Origin: an uncultured Clostridium sp. | Lineage (GTDB): Bacteria > Bacillota > Clostridia > TANB77 > CAG-508 | Assembly: GCA_900553695.1 (NCBI GenBank) | Contig: USEM01000003.1 | Span: 7,154 to 71,153 of the forward strand | Direction of reading: 5' to 3' | DNA length: 64,000 nt | Shown: positions 9,852 to 18,874 of the stretch, piece after piece | How the letters are laid out: every line of letters starts with the position of its first letter | How positions within the stretch are numbered: the first letter of the stretch is position 1 | Made by a program: the position numbers and the translations under genes | Notes under the pieces: generated by a model | Seen by the model: only the letters and a program-made list of their open reading frames with translations | What the model was told of the DNA's origin: nothing | Databases searched by the model: none

Positions 9852-10658
9852 TTACATAAATATTGCCTGTTTTTTTCCCATTGCTCCAACTCCATTTATT
9901 CCTTTTTCACCTTCTTTAATTTCTTTTGAAATGTCGTGTCCACTTACAAATTTGCTCTTATCTGTTGTAGCAATTTTTTCTGCTACTATTAGTGGATCTA
10001 CAAAATCTATTAGGATTCTTCCTGGTGATGATGCAAAATCTGCCCCAGCATCTATTAGTGCTTCAAAAAAGCTCTGGCAAGCTCCCGCAAAAATTACTAA
10101 TTTACTTGAACTTCTAGCCCACTTCCTGGCTTCTTTTACTGTGTTTATAAAGTTCTTTGAATTTCTGTAATTATATATATTTGAATAACTTATTCCTTTT
10201 TTTAGCATTGCATCATGTCCTGTTATGATTAATATATCTGGCTTATACCTTTCAAGCAATCCTCTTACAACCTGAGCCTGCATACGTTCTGGAATGTTTT
10301 TTACAACTGCATTTAAACCTAGTTTTTTATAATATCTTGCAGATTTTTCGCTATATCTTCGGTCTCCATCTAAATGCAATATTCTTCCTGTTTTTATATT
10401 TACTCCTTTTGTTTGTTTTTTGTAATTATTTATTCTTGCAATTAGCATTTTATCTATTTCTTTTTTGCTATTTATTACCCTACTTTCATCTACTTTCTCT
10501 ATATCTTGAAGTGGTGCATCTGCCTCAACTCTAAAGGTTACACCTTTCAAAATTGCCAATGCATTTCCATCTTTCAAATTAATTATTCTATCCACAGCAA
10601 AAACAATATCATTACCATATGATTTTCTGGTAACATATTCTCCTTTTTTCACTTTCAA
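9852..10658 (-). CDS. yabG: Sporulation-specific peptidase YabG
   Basis: YabG is a mother-cell protease that processes spore coat and cortex-associated proteins in Bacillus and Clostridioides. The 268-residue translation has the conserved N-terminal KKGEYVTRKSYGNDIVF, GRILHLDGDRRY, PDILIITGHDA, VIFAGACQSFFEALIDAGA and ASSPGRILIDFVDP segments. The start is a TTG at 10658, 6 nt after GAGGTGA; the in-frame GTG at 10667 lies within the ribosome site. It heads a yabG-veg order known from other spore formers. The Arg codon CGA is read normally at DGDRRYSE. Confidence 0.95.
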   Translation of the reverse strand: MKVKKGEYVTRKSYGNDIVFAVDRIINLKDGNALAILKGVTFRVEADAPLQDIEKVDESRVINSKKEIDKMLIARINNYKKQTKGVNIKTGRILHLDGDRRYSEKSARYYKKLGLNAVVKNIPERMQAQVVRGLLERYKPDILIITGHDAMLKKGISYSNIYNYRNSKNFINTVKEARKWARSSSKLVIFAGACQSFFEALIDAGADFASSPGRILIDFVDPLIVAEKIATTDKSKFVSGHDISKEIKEGEKGINGVGAMGKKQAIFM

Positions 10659-10745
10659 AATTATCACCTCAAATATTATCGGTTACTATATTTTATGTCG
10701 AATTTTGCTCTAATGTTATCTTTTGAACTTTTTTGCCATTTATTG

Positions 10746-10774
10746 TTGTATAAAATTTTTCAAAATGATATAAT
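10746..10774 (+). promoter_or_regulatory. SigA-type promoter of the metallophosphoesterase gene
   Basis: TTGTAT (10746-10751), 17-nt spacer, TATAAT (10769-10774). The gene starts 31 nt downstream with an AAAGGAG ribosome site. Confidence 0.7.
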
Positions 10775-10804
10775 GTGATAAATTAAAACAAAGGAGTAAA
10801 AGTT

Positions 10805-12364
10805 ATGAATAATCATATTCTTTTAGAAAGAATGGATGAAGCAGATATATTCCTACTTGATAATTTAAATGAACAAAATAAATTTAAAAATCCCAATGAT
10901 GTAAATGTTAGAATTTTATTATATAATTTGGATCTTGTTAGTGAGCAATTAGATGAAAATGAAAACAGTATATTAAGAAAAAGGTTAGATAAAATTCGTA
11001 GAGTTTTTAGATATGCTAGTAATTATCGTCTTGAATCTTGGGAATTAAATGATGCACAAGATTATTTAAAATATATAGCTGACACAAAAAAAACTTATGT
11101 ACAAGGAATTGATGATACAGAACAAGCTTTATCTAATATTGTAAATGCGCTAAGAGCAGATCATGTTCCTGATGAATACTCCATTAATTATGTATTAGCA
11201 CAAAATGGTGCAAATGGATTAACTCGTGAACAACAAAATAGATTTGAAGTATTTGTTCCTCTTATAAATAAGATTTCCGAAATAGAAAAACTCGCTGAAG
11301 CTGAGGTTCAAAAAACTGCCTCTACCCCTACTACACAAGCTCTAGTTGTTCAAAAAGAACGACCTGCATTTCTAAAGAAAATTTTAGACTTCTTTAAAAA
11401 TAAATTTTCAAAACATCCATCAACTAAGCAAGAAACTAAACCACTAAATAGTTATCAACATATAGAACCTGCAACTGTTGAAACAAAGCCTTATGAGCCA
11501 AGTTTCAGAAAAGAAATTAAGCAAACTCCTTCTAACCCAACAGCTAATAATAGACCAGTTCAAACTAGAGACCATATAGTTATAAGTGACCTTCATGGTG
11601 ATTTTGAGCATTGGAGTAAAATTAGATTTGAACTAAACAAAAATCCAAATTTAAAAGTTACTATATTAGGAGATGCCATGGATCGTGGTGAATTCGGGCC
11701 TGAAATATTATTACAGATAAAAGAATTAAGTGACAAGGGCGTTGTTCAATACTTACCTGGAAATCATGATATATTTGCATACAATTATGTAAAAATGAGA
11801 AATGCACCTAGTAGTCAAGCTTTTACTATGGCAAAATCACATTTGGAACGCAATGGTGGTAAATCTACTATGAAAAAACTAGATAATTTCCAAGAAGTTG
11901 TGGCAAAAGCAATTGCAAGCAAACAAATAGAAAAAAATATATCTCTTCATGAATTAGTTGATTGGTTAGGTAATCAACCAATACAGAAAAAAGTAACAGA
12001 AAACAATAATTTATATAACTTATCTCATGCTGTATTTGATGAAAAACTATATGCTTACGATAAAAACTTCAATTTAAGCAAGGCTTTATCCCTTGAGCTA
12101 AACGGTGGTAAGAATTCTGAAATGTATAAAAGGTTTTTAAATTGCATGTGGTATAGGACTGATGATACTAGAACTCATTTCTATGACCTTGCATTACCTC
12201 AAAGTGGAATTTCTGTTGTTGGTCATACACCTCAAAAAGAAGTAAATTTGCAACATATTCAAAATCGACCAGTAATTGTTGTTGATACTGGAAATGGTTC
12301 TTTTAGTGGTTATAGTTTAAACAGTAGTAAAAATATAGATTTTGAAGATCCACGTTACAGATAA
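10805..12364 (+). CDS. Calcineurin-like metallophosphoesterase with unusual N-terminal half
   Basis: 519 residues. The C-terminal half is a PPP/calcineurin-type phosphoesterase with all metal motifs: SDLHGDFEHW (about residue 260), GDAMDRGE, GNHDIF, then SHAVFD and a distal GHTPQ. The N-terminal 180 residues are charged and largely helical, with no domain I recognise, and are joined through a Pro/Thr/Lys-rich linker (about 190-250). There is no signal peptide or membrane segment. It is monocistronic, with its own promoter and terminator. Substrate unknown; protein phosphatase and Ap4A hydrolase are both possible. Confidence 0.8.
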   Translation: MNNHILLERMDEADIFLLDNLNEQNKFKNPNDVNVRILLYNLDLVSEQLDENENSILRKRLDKIRRVFRYASNYRLESWELNDAQDYLKYIADTKKTYVQGIDDTEQALSNIVNALRADHVPDEYSINYVLAQNGANGLTREQQNRFEVFVPLINKISEIEKLAEAEVQKTASTPTTQALVVQKERPAFLKKILDFFKNKFSKHPSTKQETKPLNSYQHIEPATVETKPYEPSFRKEIKQTPSNPTANNRPVQTRDHIVISDLHGDFEHWSKIRFELNKNPNLKVTILGDAMDRGEFGPEILLQIKELSDKGVVQYLPGNHDIFAYNYVKMRNAPSSQAFTMAKSHLERNGGKSTMKKLDNFQEVVAKAIASKQIEKNISLHELVDWLGNQPIQKKVTENNNLYNLSHAVFDEKLYAYDKNFNLSKALSLELNGGKNSEMYKRFLNCMWYRTDDTRTHFYDLALPQSGISVVGHTPQKEVNLQHIQNRPVIVVDTGNGSFSGYSLNSSKNIDFEDPRYR

Positions 12365-12393
12365 AAAATTCAGGACTTTATCCTGAATTTTTT
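12364..12393 (+). terminator. Intrinsic terminator
   Basis: Perfect AAAATTCAGGA...TCCTGAATTTTT hairpin ending in a T-run directly after the metallophosphoesterase stop. Confidence 0.85.
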
Positions 12394-12394
12394 C

Positions 12395-12423
12395 TTGTAT
12401 AATTTGCGTTTTAGTGATATAAT
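12395..12423 (+). promoter_or_regulatory. SigA-type promoter of the DUF1015 gene
   Basis: TTGTAT, 17-nt spacer, TATAAT; same hexamers and spacing as at 10746. A strong AAGGAGG ribosome site precedes the ATG at 12453. Confidence 0.7.
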
Positions 12424-12452
12424 CTTACCATAATTTATAAGGAGGTTTTTTT

Positions 12453-13715
12453 ATGCAAATACCATTTAAAAAAGCAAACATATTATTACCAAAGAATGCA
12501 GATATGCATAAATGGTCAGTTGTAGCTTGTGATCAATATACATCTGAACCTAAATACTGGGAAGAAGTTGAAAATATTGTAGGAGATGCTCCATCAACTT
12601 TAAAAATAACTTTACCTGAAATATATCTTGAAAAAGAAAACGTTTCAGATAAAATAACAAAAATAAATGAAGAAATGGATAGACTTTTAAGTGAAGATTT
12701 CTTCAAAACATTAACAGATTCTTTAATCTACCTAGAAAGAACATGTAAAGATGGAAAGGTTAGAAAAGGAATTGTTGGTATGGTAGACTTAGAAGACTAT
12801 TCATACGAAAAAGGTTCACAATCATTAATAAGAGCAACAGAAGGTACAGTTTTAGAAAGAATACCACCAAGAGTTAAAGTAAGAGAAAATGCAAAACTAG
12901 AATTACCACACGTAATGCTTTTAATTGATGACGAAAAGAAGGAAATTATTGAGGGCTTAGCAGATAAAGTAACTAGTGATGATGTTGTATACGATTTTGA
13001 TTTAATGCAAAACGGTGGACACATTAAAGGTTATAAGATTCCTGAAAACTTAGTAGAAGGTGTTTTTGCAGGTTTAGAAGAACTTGCCGACAAAGACAAT
13101 TTCGAAGCAAAATATAACGTTCATGATAAAGGAGTTTTACTATTCTCTGTTGGAGATGGTAACCACTCTTTAGCTACTGCAAAAGCTTGCTATGAAAATT
13201 TAAAGAAAGTATTACCAAAAGAAGAATATGAAAATCACCCTGCAAGATATGCTTTAGTTGAAGTTGTAAACCTACATAGTGATGCATTAGAATTCGAACC
13301 AATACACAGAGTTGTATTTGATGTAGAACCTGCAAAAATGATTGAGGAATTCGAAAAATATTATGATGTATCTAGAACTGAAGGAGAAGGACAAAGAGTT
13401 GAATATGTTTATGAAGGAAAATCAGAAGTTCTATATATTAAGAACCCAAAATCAAATTTAGCAGTTGGTTCTCTACAAATGTTCATAGATGAATACATCA
13501 AAAATCATGGTGGAAAAGTTGATTATATCCATGGTGATGATGTAACAAGAGAATTAGGAAGCAAACCAGGAAATATAGGTTTCTTATTACCAAATATGAA
13601 GAAAACAGACTTATTTAAAACTGTAATATTAGATGGAGCTTTACCTAGAAAAACATTCTCAATGGGACATAGCTATGACAAGAGATACTACTTAGAAGCA
13701 AGAAAAATTAAATAA
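12453..13715 (+). CDS. DUF1015 family protein
   Basis: 420-residue protein of the DUF1015 family, widespread and uncharacterised, sometimes annotated as an SpoOJ/ParA/ParB/repB-related protein. Recognised by WSVVACDQYTSEP near the N-terminus, GMVDLEDYSYEKGSQ and the GDGNHSLATAKACYE segment around residue 235, then HSDALEFEPIHRVVF. No membrane segments. Monocistronic between two hairpins. I infer no function. Confidence 0.88.
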   Translation: MQIPFKKANILLPKNADMHKWSVVACDQYTSEPKYWEEVENIVGDAPSTLKITLPEIYLEKENVSDKITKINEEMDRLLSEDFFKTLTDSLIYLERTCKDGKVRKGIVGMVDLEDYSYEKGSQSLIRATEGTVLERIPPRVKVRENAKLELPHVMLLIDDEKKEIIEGLADKVTSDDVVYDFDLMQNGGHIKGYKIPENLVEGVFAGLEELADKDNFEAKYNVHDKGVLLFSVGDGNHSLATAKACYENLKKVLPKEEYENHPARYALVEVVNLHSDALEFEPIHRVVFDVEPAKMIEEFEKYYDVSRTEGEGQRVEYVYEGKSEVLYIKNPKSNLAVGSLQMFIDEYIKNHGGKVDYIHGDDVTRELGSKPGNIGFLLPNMKKTDLFKTVILDGALPRKTFSMGHSYDKRYYLEARKIK

Positions 13716-13723
13716 AACATGTA

Positions 13724-13750
13724 AAAAGGGACAATAAAATGTCCCTTTAA
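13724..13750 (+). terminator. Bidirectional terminator between DUF1015 and spoIIID
   Basis: AAAAAGGGAC...GTCCCTTTAAATTTT hairpin with A- and T-runs; its right arm overlaps the spoIIID stop codon. Confidence 0.8.
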
Positions 13751-14016
13751 ATTTTATATTTTTCATGCTCTTTTTCATATTTAAGTTTAGTTGCCATTCC
13801 TCCTCTTATGTGTCTTTCTGCTTTATTTTCATCAAGCACCTTTCTTACTTCTATTGCTAATGCCTGATTTATATGTATTAATCTTTCGCTAACATCTTTA
13901 TGTACTGTTGATTTAGAAACCCCAAATTTCCTAGCCGCTCCTCTTACAGTATCTCCTGTATCTATTATATATTGTGCTAGATTAATAGCACGGTCCTCTA
14001 TTGATACTCCTCTCAT
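13747..14016 (-). CDS. spoIIID: Sporulation transcription factor SpoIIID
   Basis: Mother-cell regulator that works with sigma-E. The 89-residue translation has the helix-turn-helix TVRGAARKFGVSKSTVHKDV and the basic tail typical of SpoIIID. The ATG at 14016 is preceded by only GGGGG as a ribosome site, and these G residues lie in the 3' arm of a strong hairpin. Arg codons CGT and AGA are used; no CGG. Confidence 0.97.
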   Translation of the reverse strand: MRGVSIEDRAINLAQYIIDTGDTVRGAARKFGVSKSTVHKDVSERLIHINQALAIEVRKVLDENKAERHIRGGMATKLKYEKEHEKYKI

Positions 14017-14023
14017 ATAAAAA

Positions 14024-14065
14024 CCCCCATATGAATACTTTTGTTTAAGTGTATTCGTATGGGGG
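14024..14065 (-). promoter_or_regulatory. Hairpin covering the spoIIID ribosome-binding site
   Basis: Arms 14024-14038 and 14051-14065, 15 bp with one mismatch on the minus strand and a 12-nt loop. It is followed by TTTTTAT and the spoIIID ATG. It could act as a terminator for upstream transcripts or hide the GGGGG ribosome site. Confidence 0.6.
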
Positions 14066-14111
14066 CTTGATTATGTCATATACATTTTTTAAAAGTTATT
14101 TATGTATATAA

Positions 14112-15042
14112 CTATGCCGCTTCTATAGATTTTACTAGTTCTCTAGAAAGATTAAATATAAATTCTAGAATGTCATAGTAGTCTTTTAATTGGCTATAAT
14201 CTATAGCGCTTTTAAATAAACTTGTTTCAAATTTTCCGTACCGTAAAGAATCTTATATAAATCTTTTTTTCTTTTATTGTTACTTCAAATTTTATGTCCT
14301 TTTGCTTTCTAAAATCTACCATTATTTGCATTACATCTGCTGTTAAAATTCGCATAGTTTCTATTGGATCAAATGAAAATACGTCAAAATATTCTTCAAA
14401 TTCTGTAGAATCTGTTTGAACTTGTACTTTTGCCTCTGGTCCCATTGTAAGAAATTTAACTATTGCACCTTTATCTGCTTTATCTGTACTTATTGCTATT
14501 GATGTGGATACACTTTTGTTACAATCTAAAGATTCAAAAATACCATAAAAGCTAGTTACTTCATCTTTGTTACCCTTTTCATCTTCAACCAAACTTGTAG
14601 TAAGCACTTCTGCAAACTCCAATTTATTTTTTCCATCTAGCATTCCTTCTACATACCCACTTGAACGATATCTATCATATTTATCAAAAAAGCCATGAGA
14701 ATATTTTGCAGCTTCTATCCCACGATGTGGAGAATATGTAAAACCCTCAGCAATATTTTTTATGAATTTTTCTGTTACTTGTTCTTTAAATCCATTGTTT
14801 TTTGTATCTTCTCTTTTTTTATTTGTTACAACAAAAAAAGTTACTATACTAAAAACGATTATTCCAAGCATAATACCAAACTCTTTTTCTTCTAAAAACA
14901 TTTGCGGCAATACAAAAAAGCAGTATAAAAATGTCACTAACAATACTCCTATATTTTTATATAAAAAACCTTTTCGCCTTTTTTCAAATTCTTCATAATT
15001 TTCCTTATAAATTTCCTCATATATTTCGTTAAAACTTCTCAT
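14112..15042 (-). CDS. DUF3137 family membrane protein, read with +1 shift at CGG
   Basis: About 309 residues. Two adjacent membrane segments lie near residues 28-75, and the rest matches DUF3137 (GFTYSPHRGIEAAKYSHGFFD, YGIFESLD, then KKIYIRFFT near the end). In the zero frame it ends FFTVRKI. The Arg is a CGG (codon 269); skipping C reads FFTVGKFETSLFKSAIDY and continues to LVKSIEAA at 14112. The extra 40 residues contain the YYDILEFIFNLSREL helix expected at the DUF3137 C-terminus. Function of the family unknown. Confidence 0.78.
14236..14238 (-). other. CGG +1 frameshift site 5 (DUF3137 protein)
   Basis: Context GTA CGG AAA ATT TGA in the zero frame. Skipping C gives GGA AAA TTT GAA and about 40 more residues matching the family C-terminus. 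Confidence 0.82.
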
Positions 15043-15057
15043 ATAACAACTCTCCTT

Positions 15058-16137
15058 TTATTTTTCATTTCTCCTAGATTCTCTAATTATCTTTATTGTA
15101 CTTGAAATAAGTAGTTTAATCATTTTTTCAATTTCCTTTTTGTCCTCTTCTTTTCTGTTTTTATATGTAGTTAATATTTGACCAATTTTTTTAACTGTAT
15201 CTATTCTAAAGTCACTAACTTCAGTTGCTTTTGTTGTTAATATTATTTCATAAAGCATGTCTATAAAATCTTTTCTCTCCTCTGGAGTTGTATTTTTAAG
15301 CCAATCCCTAAGGATTCCATTAAATATTTCACTGTTTGTAGTAACTCTTTCAATTCTTACTAATTTATCACCTTCAATTTCCCAAGAAAAAATATCATGT
15401 TGCATAAATCCCTTTTGATTGCTTTTTATAACTTGATATTCTTCCTCGTGTTCTAGAAGTCTTCCTACTACTGAAGATTGTGGAATATATGTTTCTATTT
15501 TTTTCAATACTTTTCTATATTCCGGCGTTTGTATAACACTTTTATCAAAACCTGGTCCATCTGCATTTATTATTTTTTTTATTTTTGGTTTAATTTCATC
15601 TTCGCAAAAAACTGCTGCATATACGGCCAAATTGCCTCCTTTTGAATGTCCGCCTAAGATGAAATCTTCTTTATATTTCTTTGCAACATCATTTAAATAA
15701 ACTACAGACTCTATTTGTGAAGGTACATTTTCCATAAAGCTCATATTAAAATCTTCTTTCCAGCCAACTAAGGTTGAATCTGTACCTCTATATGAGATGT
15801 ATTTTATCTTGGGCAAGTTTATTGTTATTGCTGCAAATTGCTTTTCTGCTGAATTATCTAATATTTCTACATAATCTGTTACAACAATATCTTTATATCT
15901 CTTTGCTTTTCCAAGTTCTTGCAAAAAAGGCTTATCATCTGCCCAAATATATTTTGCTTGTTCTAAGTCTTTCATTTTTGTTGCAATGCTTTCAATTGTT
16001 TCATTAGCACACATATCAATATATTTAAATGGCATATATGAAATCCTTGCAAATATCATATCATCTATTTCATTCATTTTCTTTTCTTCTAATACATAGT
16101 TTCCATTTGCTTTTACATAATCTATTAAGTTTATCAT
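15058..16137 (-). CDS. Mbeg1-like/DUF2974 alpha-beta hydrolase
   Basis: 359-residue protein of the Mbeg1-like (DUF2974) family, with a lipase-like alpha/beta-hydrolase core. The nucleophile motif is GGHSKGGNLAVYAA, preceded by YISYRGTDSTLVGWKEDF and followed by NADGPGF. The start is the ATG at 16137, which has GGAGGAAACCC directly upstream; an upstream in-frame start would lie beyond this site. Cytoplasmic by appearance. Substrate unknown. Confidence 0.83.
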   Translation of the reverse strand: MINLIDYVKANGNYVLEEKKMNEIDDMIFARISYMPFKYIDMCANETIESIATKMKDLEQAKYIWADDKPFLQELGKAKRYKDIVVTDYVEILDNSAEKQFAAITINLPKIKYISYRGTDSTLVGWKEDFNMSFMENVPSQIESVVYLNDVAKKYKEDFILGGHSKGGNLAVYAAVFCEDEIKPKIKKIINADGPGFDKSVIQTPEYRKVLKKIETYIPQSSVVGRLLEHEEEYQVIKSNQKGFMQHDIFSWEIEGDKLVRIERVTTNSEIFNGILRDWLKNTTPEERKDFIDMLYEIILTTKATEVSDFRIDTVKKIGQILTTYKNRKEEDKKEIEKMIKLLISSTIKIIRESRRNEK

Positions 16138-16187
16138 TGGGTTTCCTCCTATGGTATATACTACCATATTTAGATACTTTTTTCAAT

Positions 16188-17039
16188 TTAAATTTTATTA
16201 TTTTGTAAAAATTTCTTTCCCTCTTTATACCCAAGTTCATACAGCTCATCTATCTTAGAATAGTCAAGCAAAGCTATATTTTCTGTTTTTAGTGTAAGCA
16301 AATAATCAGCTCCATCTAGTTCATAATTAGATAGCTCATGGCACAAAATACTTATTGATTTTGATACAATATCTATAATATTCTTGTTCTTTTTTAATTC
16401 TTTTTCACTTTGAAATTTTATACAAAAAACTTTGTCTGCACCACATAATTTTGCCGTTTTCCAAGGCAAATTCTCCCTTATTCCTCCATCTATTAGTTCT
16501 GTATCTTTATACTCACATGGTGAAAAAACTCCTGGATAGCTACAACTTGCACGTACTGCCTTTCCTATTCCTATACTGTTTATGTATTTTATATCATCTA
16601 AAAACCTACCTCTTTTTTCCATGTTAGAGAAGATATATAGTCCACCACTATTTAAGTCTACACTTGGAATTATTACGTTCTTTTTTATTTGGTTTATATT
16701 GCAAATTTCCTTTACCTTTGCCGCTTCTGTTATTGATTTTTCAATTACGTCACCACTGTTTAAGCCATCAATTATAATTGTACCTTTTACTATTACACCA
16801 ACTAAAAATTTCATAACATTTTTAAAATCTATACATCTAATTTTTTTAGAGTACTTTTTAAAAAGTTTGTAAATTTCGTCTGAATTGTACCCCATTGCAT
16901 TTAAACTTGCTACTATACTTCCTGATGATGTTCCTGTTATATAGTCATATTCTAAGTTTTCCTCTTCAATTGCCTTTAAAACACCTATATGGGCAGCTCC
17001 TTTTACGCCACCACCAGCTAAACAAACTGCTAAACTCAT
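16188..17039 (-). CDS. Patatin-like phospholipase
   Basis: 283 residues with the patatin acyl-hydrolase layout: oxyanion loop CLAGGGVKGAAHIGVL, nucleophile GTSSGSIVA, and DGG dyad in ELIDGGIRENLPW. RssA-like bacterial patatins of this size are cytoplasmic or membrane-associated esterases. The ATG at 17039 uses AAGGTGA as ribosome site; that sequence forms one arm of a 12-bp hairpin shared with the end of nth. Confidence 0.9.
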   Translation of the reverse strand: MSLAVCLAGGGVKGAAHIGVLKAIEEENLEYDYITGTSSGSIVASLNAMGYNSDEIYKLFKKYSKKIRCIDFKNVMKFLVGVIVKGTIIIDGLNSGDVIEKSITEAAKVKEICNINQIKKNVIIPSVDLNSGGLYIFSNMEKRGRFLDDIKYINSIGIGKAVRASCSYPGVFSPCEYKDTELIDGGIRENLPWKTAKLCGADKVFCIKFQSEKELKKNKNIIDIVSKSISILCHELSNYELDGADYLLTLKTENIALLDYSKIDELYELGYKEGKKFLQNNKI

Positions 17040-17043
17040 AAAA

Positions 17044-17076
17044 ATCACCTTAGATTATTATATTATCTAAGGTGAT
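17044..17076 (-). promoter_or_regulatory. Hairpin joining the nth stop and the patatin ribosome site
   Basis: Perfect 12-bp inverted repeat, arms 17065-17076 and 17044-17055, 9-nt loop, then TTTTATG. The left arm contains the nth stop codon, the right arm the AAGGTGA ribosome site. It may terminate nth transcripts and/or couple translation. Confidence 0.7.
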
Positions 17077-17711
17077 TTCTTGCTACTTTTATAAAATGCA
17101 CAGTATTTGTTTATTGGGCATTCTAAACATTTTGGTTTTCGTGCATCACAAATATTTCTGCCATGCCAAACGAGTATATGATTTACATCTTTATAATATT
17201 TTTTAGGAATTAGTTTTAAAATGTCCTGTTCTATCTTTTCTGGTAACGTTTCTTTTGATAAACCTACTCTATTTGCAATTCTCTTTGCATGTGTATCTAT
17301 TGCTATTCCTTGTGGGTTATTGAAAGCTTCTAGCATTATTACATTAGCACTTTTTCTGCCAACCCCTGGAAGTTTAATTAACTCTTCCATATTTTCTGGA
17401 ATTTTGCCATTGTATTTTTCCAAAACATCTTCTGCCATTGCTTTTATATTTTTGGCTTTGTTTTTATAAAACCCACATGGGTGTATAATTCTTTCTAATT
17501 CCTCTATATCCATTTTGCAAATGCTTTCTGGTGTTCCATACTTTTCAAATAATAGTGGTGTTGTTTTATTAACTCTCTCATCTGTACATTGTGCAGAAAG
17601 CATAACAGCTACAGTCATTTCAAATGGAGTTTTAAAATCTAAACTACATGTTGCTTCTGGATAATATTCTTTTAATATTTCTATAATTTTTATTGCCTGC
17701 TTTTGGTTCAT
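17067..17711 (-). CDS. nth: Endonuclease III
   Basis: DNA glycosylase/AP lyase of base-excision repair for oxidised pyrimidines. 214 residues with the helix-hairpin-helix LPGVGRKSANVI carrying the catalytic Lys, the catalytic Asp in IAIDTHAKRI, and the C-terminal iron-sulphur cysteines CDARKPKCLECPINKYC with 6-2-5 spacing. GAGAGGG precedes the ATG at 17711. Confidence 0.97.
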   Translation of the reverse strand: MNQKQAIKIIEILKEYYPEATCSLDFKTPFEMTVAVMLSAQCTDERVNKTTPLLFEKYGTPESICKMDIEELERIIHPCGFYKNKAKNIKAMAEDVLEKYNGKIPENMEELIKLPGVGRKSANVIMLEAFNNPQGIAIDTHAKRIANRVGLSKETLPEKIEQDILKLIPKKYYKDVNHILVWHGRNICDARKPKCLECPINKYCAFYKSSKKSP

Positions 17712-17774
17712 GTGCTATCCCTCTCTATTTATTAGTATAGCATGAATTGTTTTTACTTTCAAGATATAAAAATA

Positions 17775-17801
17775 TCCACAGCATATTGTGCATACTGTGG
17801 A
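17775..17801 (-). terminator. Terminator after the CAP-domain gene
   Basis: TCCACAG/CTGTGGA hairpin followed on the minus strand by ATATTTTTAT. Confidence 0.7.
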
Positions 17802-17810
17802 CGAATTTTA

Positions 17811-18560
17811 CTATTTTCCTATAAACATTTGAACAAATATTTTACCATATTTTGAACTTTTAACAACTGCAACTCCTGTGTAGTTAAAACTGCTGTTTAA
17901 GATATTTGCCTTATGACCTTCTGAGTTCATCCAAGCATTTACAGCACCTGTATTGCTTGAATTTCCTGCAATGTTTTCTCCTGCTGTTTTATAACTTACA
18001 CCAAAGCTTTTCATCATATCAAATGGAGAGCCATATGTTGGTGATGTATGTGAGAAATAGTTGTTTTTAACCATATCTTCAGCTTTTGCCCTTGCAACAT
18101 TTTGAAGTTCTGCATCTACTTTAAGTGCAGAAAGTCTTGCAGCTGTTCTTTTTGCATTTATTAAATCAAACACCTCTTTTTCATCAGCTGTTAAACTGCT
18201 TCCATTATTTGTTGTTGTATTGTTTGTTGTATTATTGGTATTTTGATTATTTGAATTATTGCTTTTTGGGTATATTAATTTTACATATTTTGAGCTTACC
18301 ATTCCTATATAATCACCATTTGTTTGTATTACATACCAGTCTCCTATTTTTGCAAAAACTCGTATATATTCATTTTTATAAATCATTGTTACTGTTTTAT
18401 AATTTGTTCCTGGCCCTTGTCTTACATTAAGTGCAGATGCTGTAACTAAACCTGTTGTTGTTCCCACTGTTTGATAATGTGACATTGCCTTTGATACAGT
18501 TGATATAGAAATTATAGTTATAAATAATATTAAAGCAATTATGAGTTTTTTTGTTTTCAA
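17811..18560 (-). CDS. Secreted SH3b and CAP (YkwD-like) domain protein
   Basis: 249 residues: an N-terminal signal peptide (hydrophobic LIIALILFITIISIS), a bacterial SH3 domain (VTASALNVRQGPGTNYKTV, about 40-95), an Asn/Thr-rich linker, and a C-terminal CAP/SCP domain (LINAKRTAARLSALKVDAEL, SHTSPTYGSP, AGENIAGN, WMNSEGHKANIL). Such proteins are secreted and associate with the cell wall. The start is a TTG at 18560 preceded by AAGGAGATG. Confidence 0.9.
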   Translation of the reverse strand: MKTKKLIIALILFITIISISTVSKAMSHYQTVGTTTGLVTASALNVRQGPGTNYKTVTMIYKNEYIRVFAKIGDWYVIQTNGDYIGMVSSKYVKLIYPKSNNSNNQNTNNTTNNTTTNNGSSLTADEKEVFDLINAKRTAARLSALKVDAELQNVARAKAEDMVKNNYFSHTSPTYGSPFDMMKSFGVSYKTAGENIAGNSSNTGAVNAWMNSEGHKANILNSSFNYTGVAVVKSSKYGKIFVQMFIGK

Positions 18561-18622
18561 AATTAATCATCTCCTTAATATTATTATTGTATTTAAAAAA
18601 TAAAAATATTCAAAGAAAGATG

Positions 18623-18656
18623 AAAAAACCCAGTTTGAATTCTCAAACCAGGTTTT
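18623..18656 (-). terminator. Terminator after the small membrane protein gene
   Basis: AACCTGGTTTGA...TCAAACTGGGTTTTTT hairpin on the minus strand. Confidence 0.8.
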
Positions 18657-18664
18657 AAAAGAGC

Positions 18665-18874
18665 TTAGATAAAGAATAGTGCGATGCAAATAGCTATGCC
18701 TATTCCACTCACTACAAGTGTCTTATGCCACTCAATGCGATCACTCTTTCTGCCTTTCCATGCGAAGTAGATTTTACCTGCATTAATTGCCATAGCAATA
18801 ACTACAAGGACTACTGCAAAATCGTGGTTAATAAAGATTGCAATGAAGAACAAGAGAAAAAATACAAATGACAT
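18665..18874 (-). CDS. Small two-helix membrane protein, unknown
   Basis: 69 residues. It has two or three hydrophobic segments (SFVFFLLFFIAIFI, FAVVLVVIAMAINAGKIYFAW and LVVSGIGIAICIALFFI) separated by a short basic loop GRKSDRIEWHK. AGGAGA lies 8 nt before the ATG and a strong terminator follows, so it looks like a real single-gene unit. Its codon use is less AT-rich than that of its neighbours. I recognise no family. Confidence 0.65.
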   Translation of the reverse strand: MSFVFFLLFFIAIFINHDFAVVLVVIAMAINAGKIYFAWKGRKSDRIEWHKTLVVSGIGIAICIALFFI

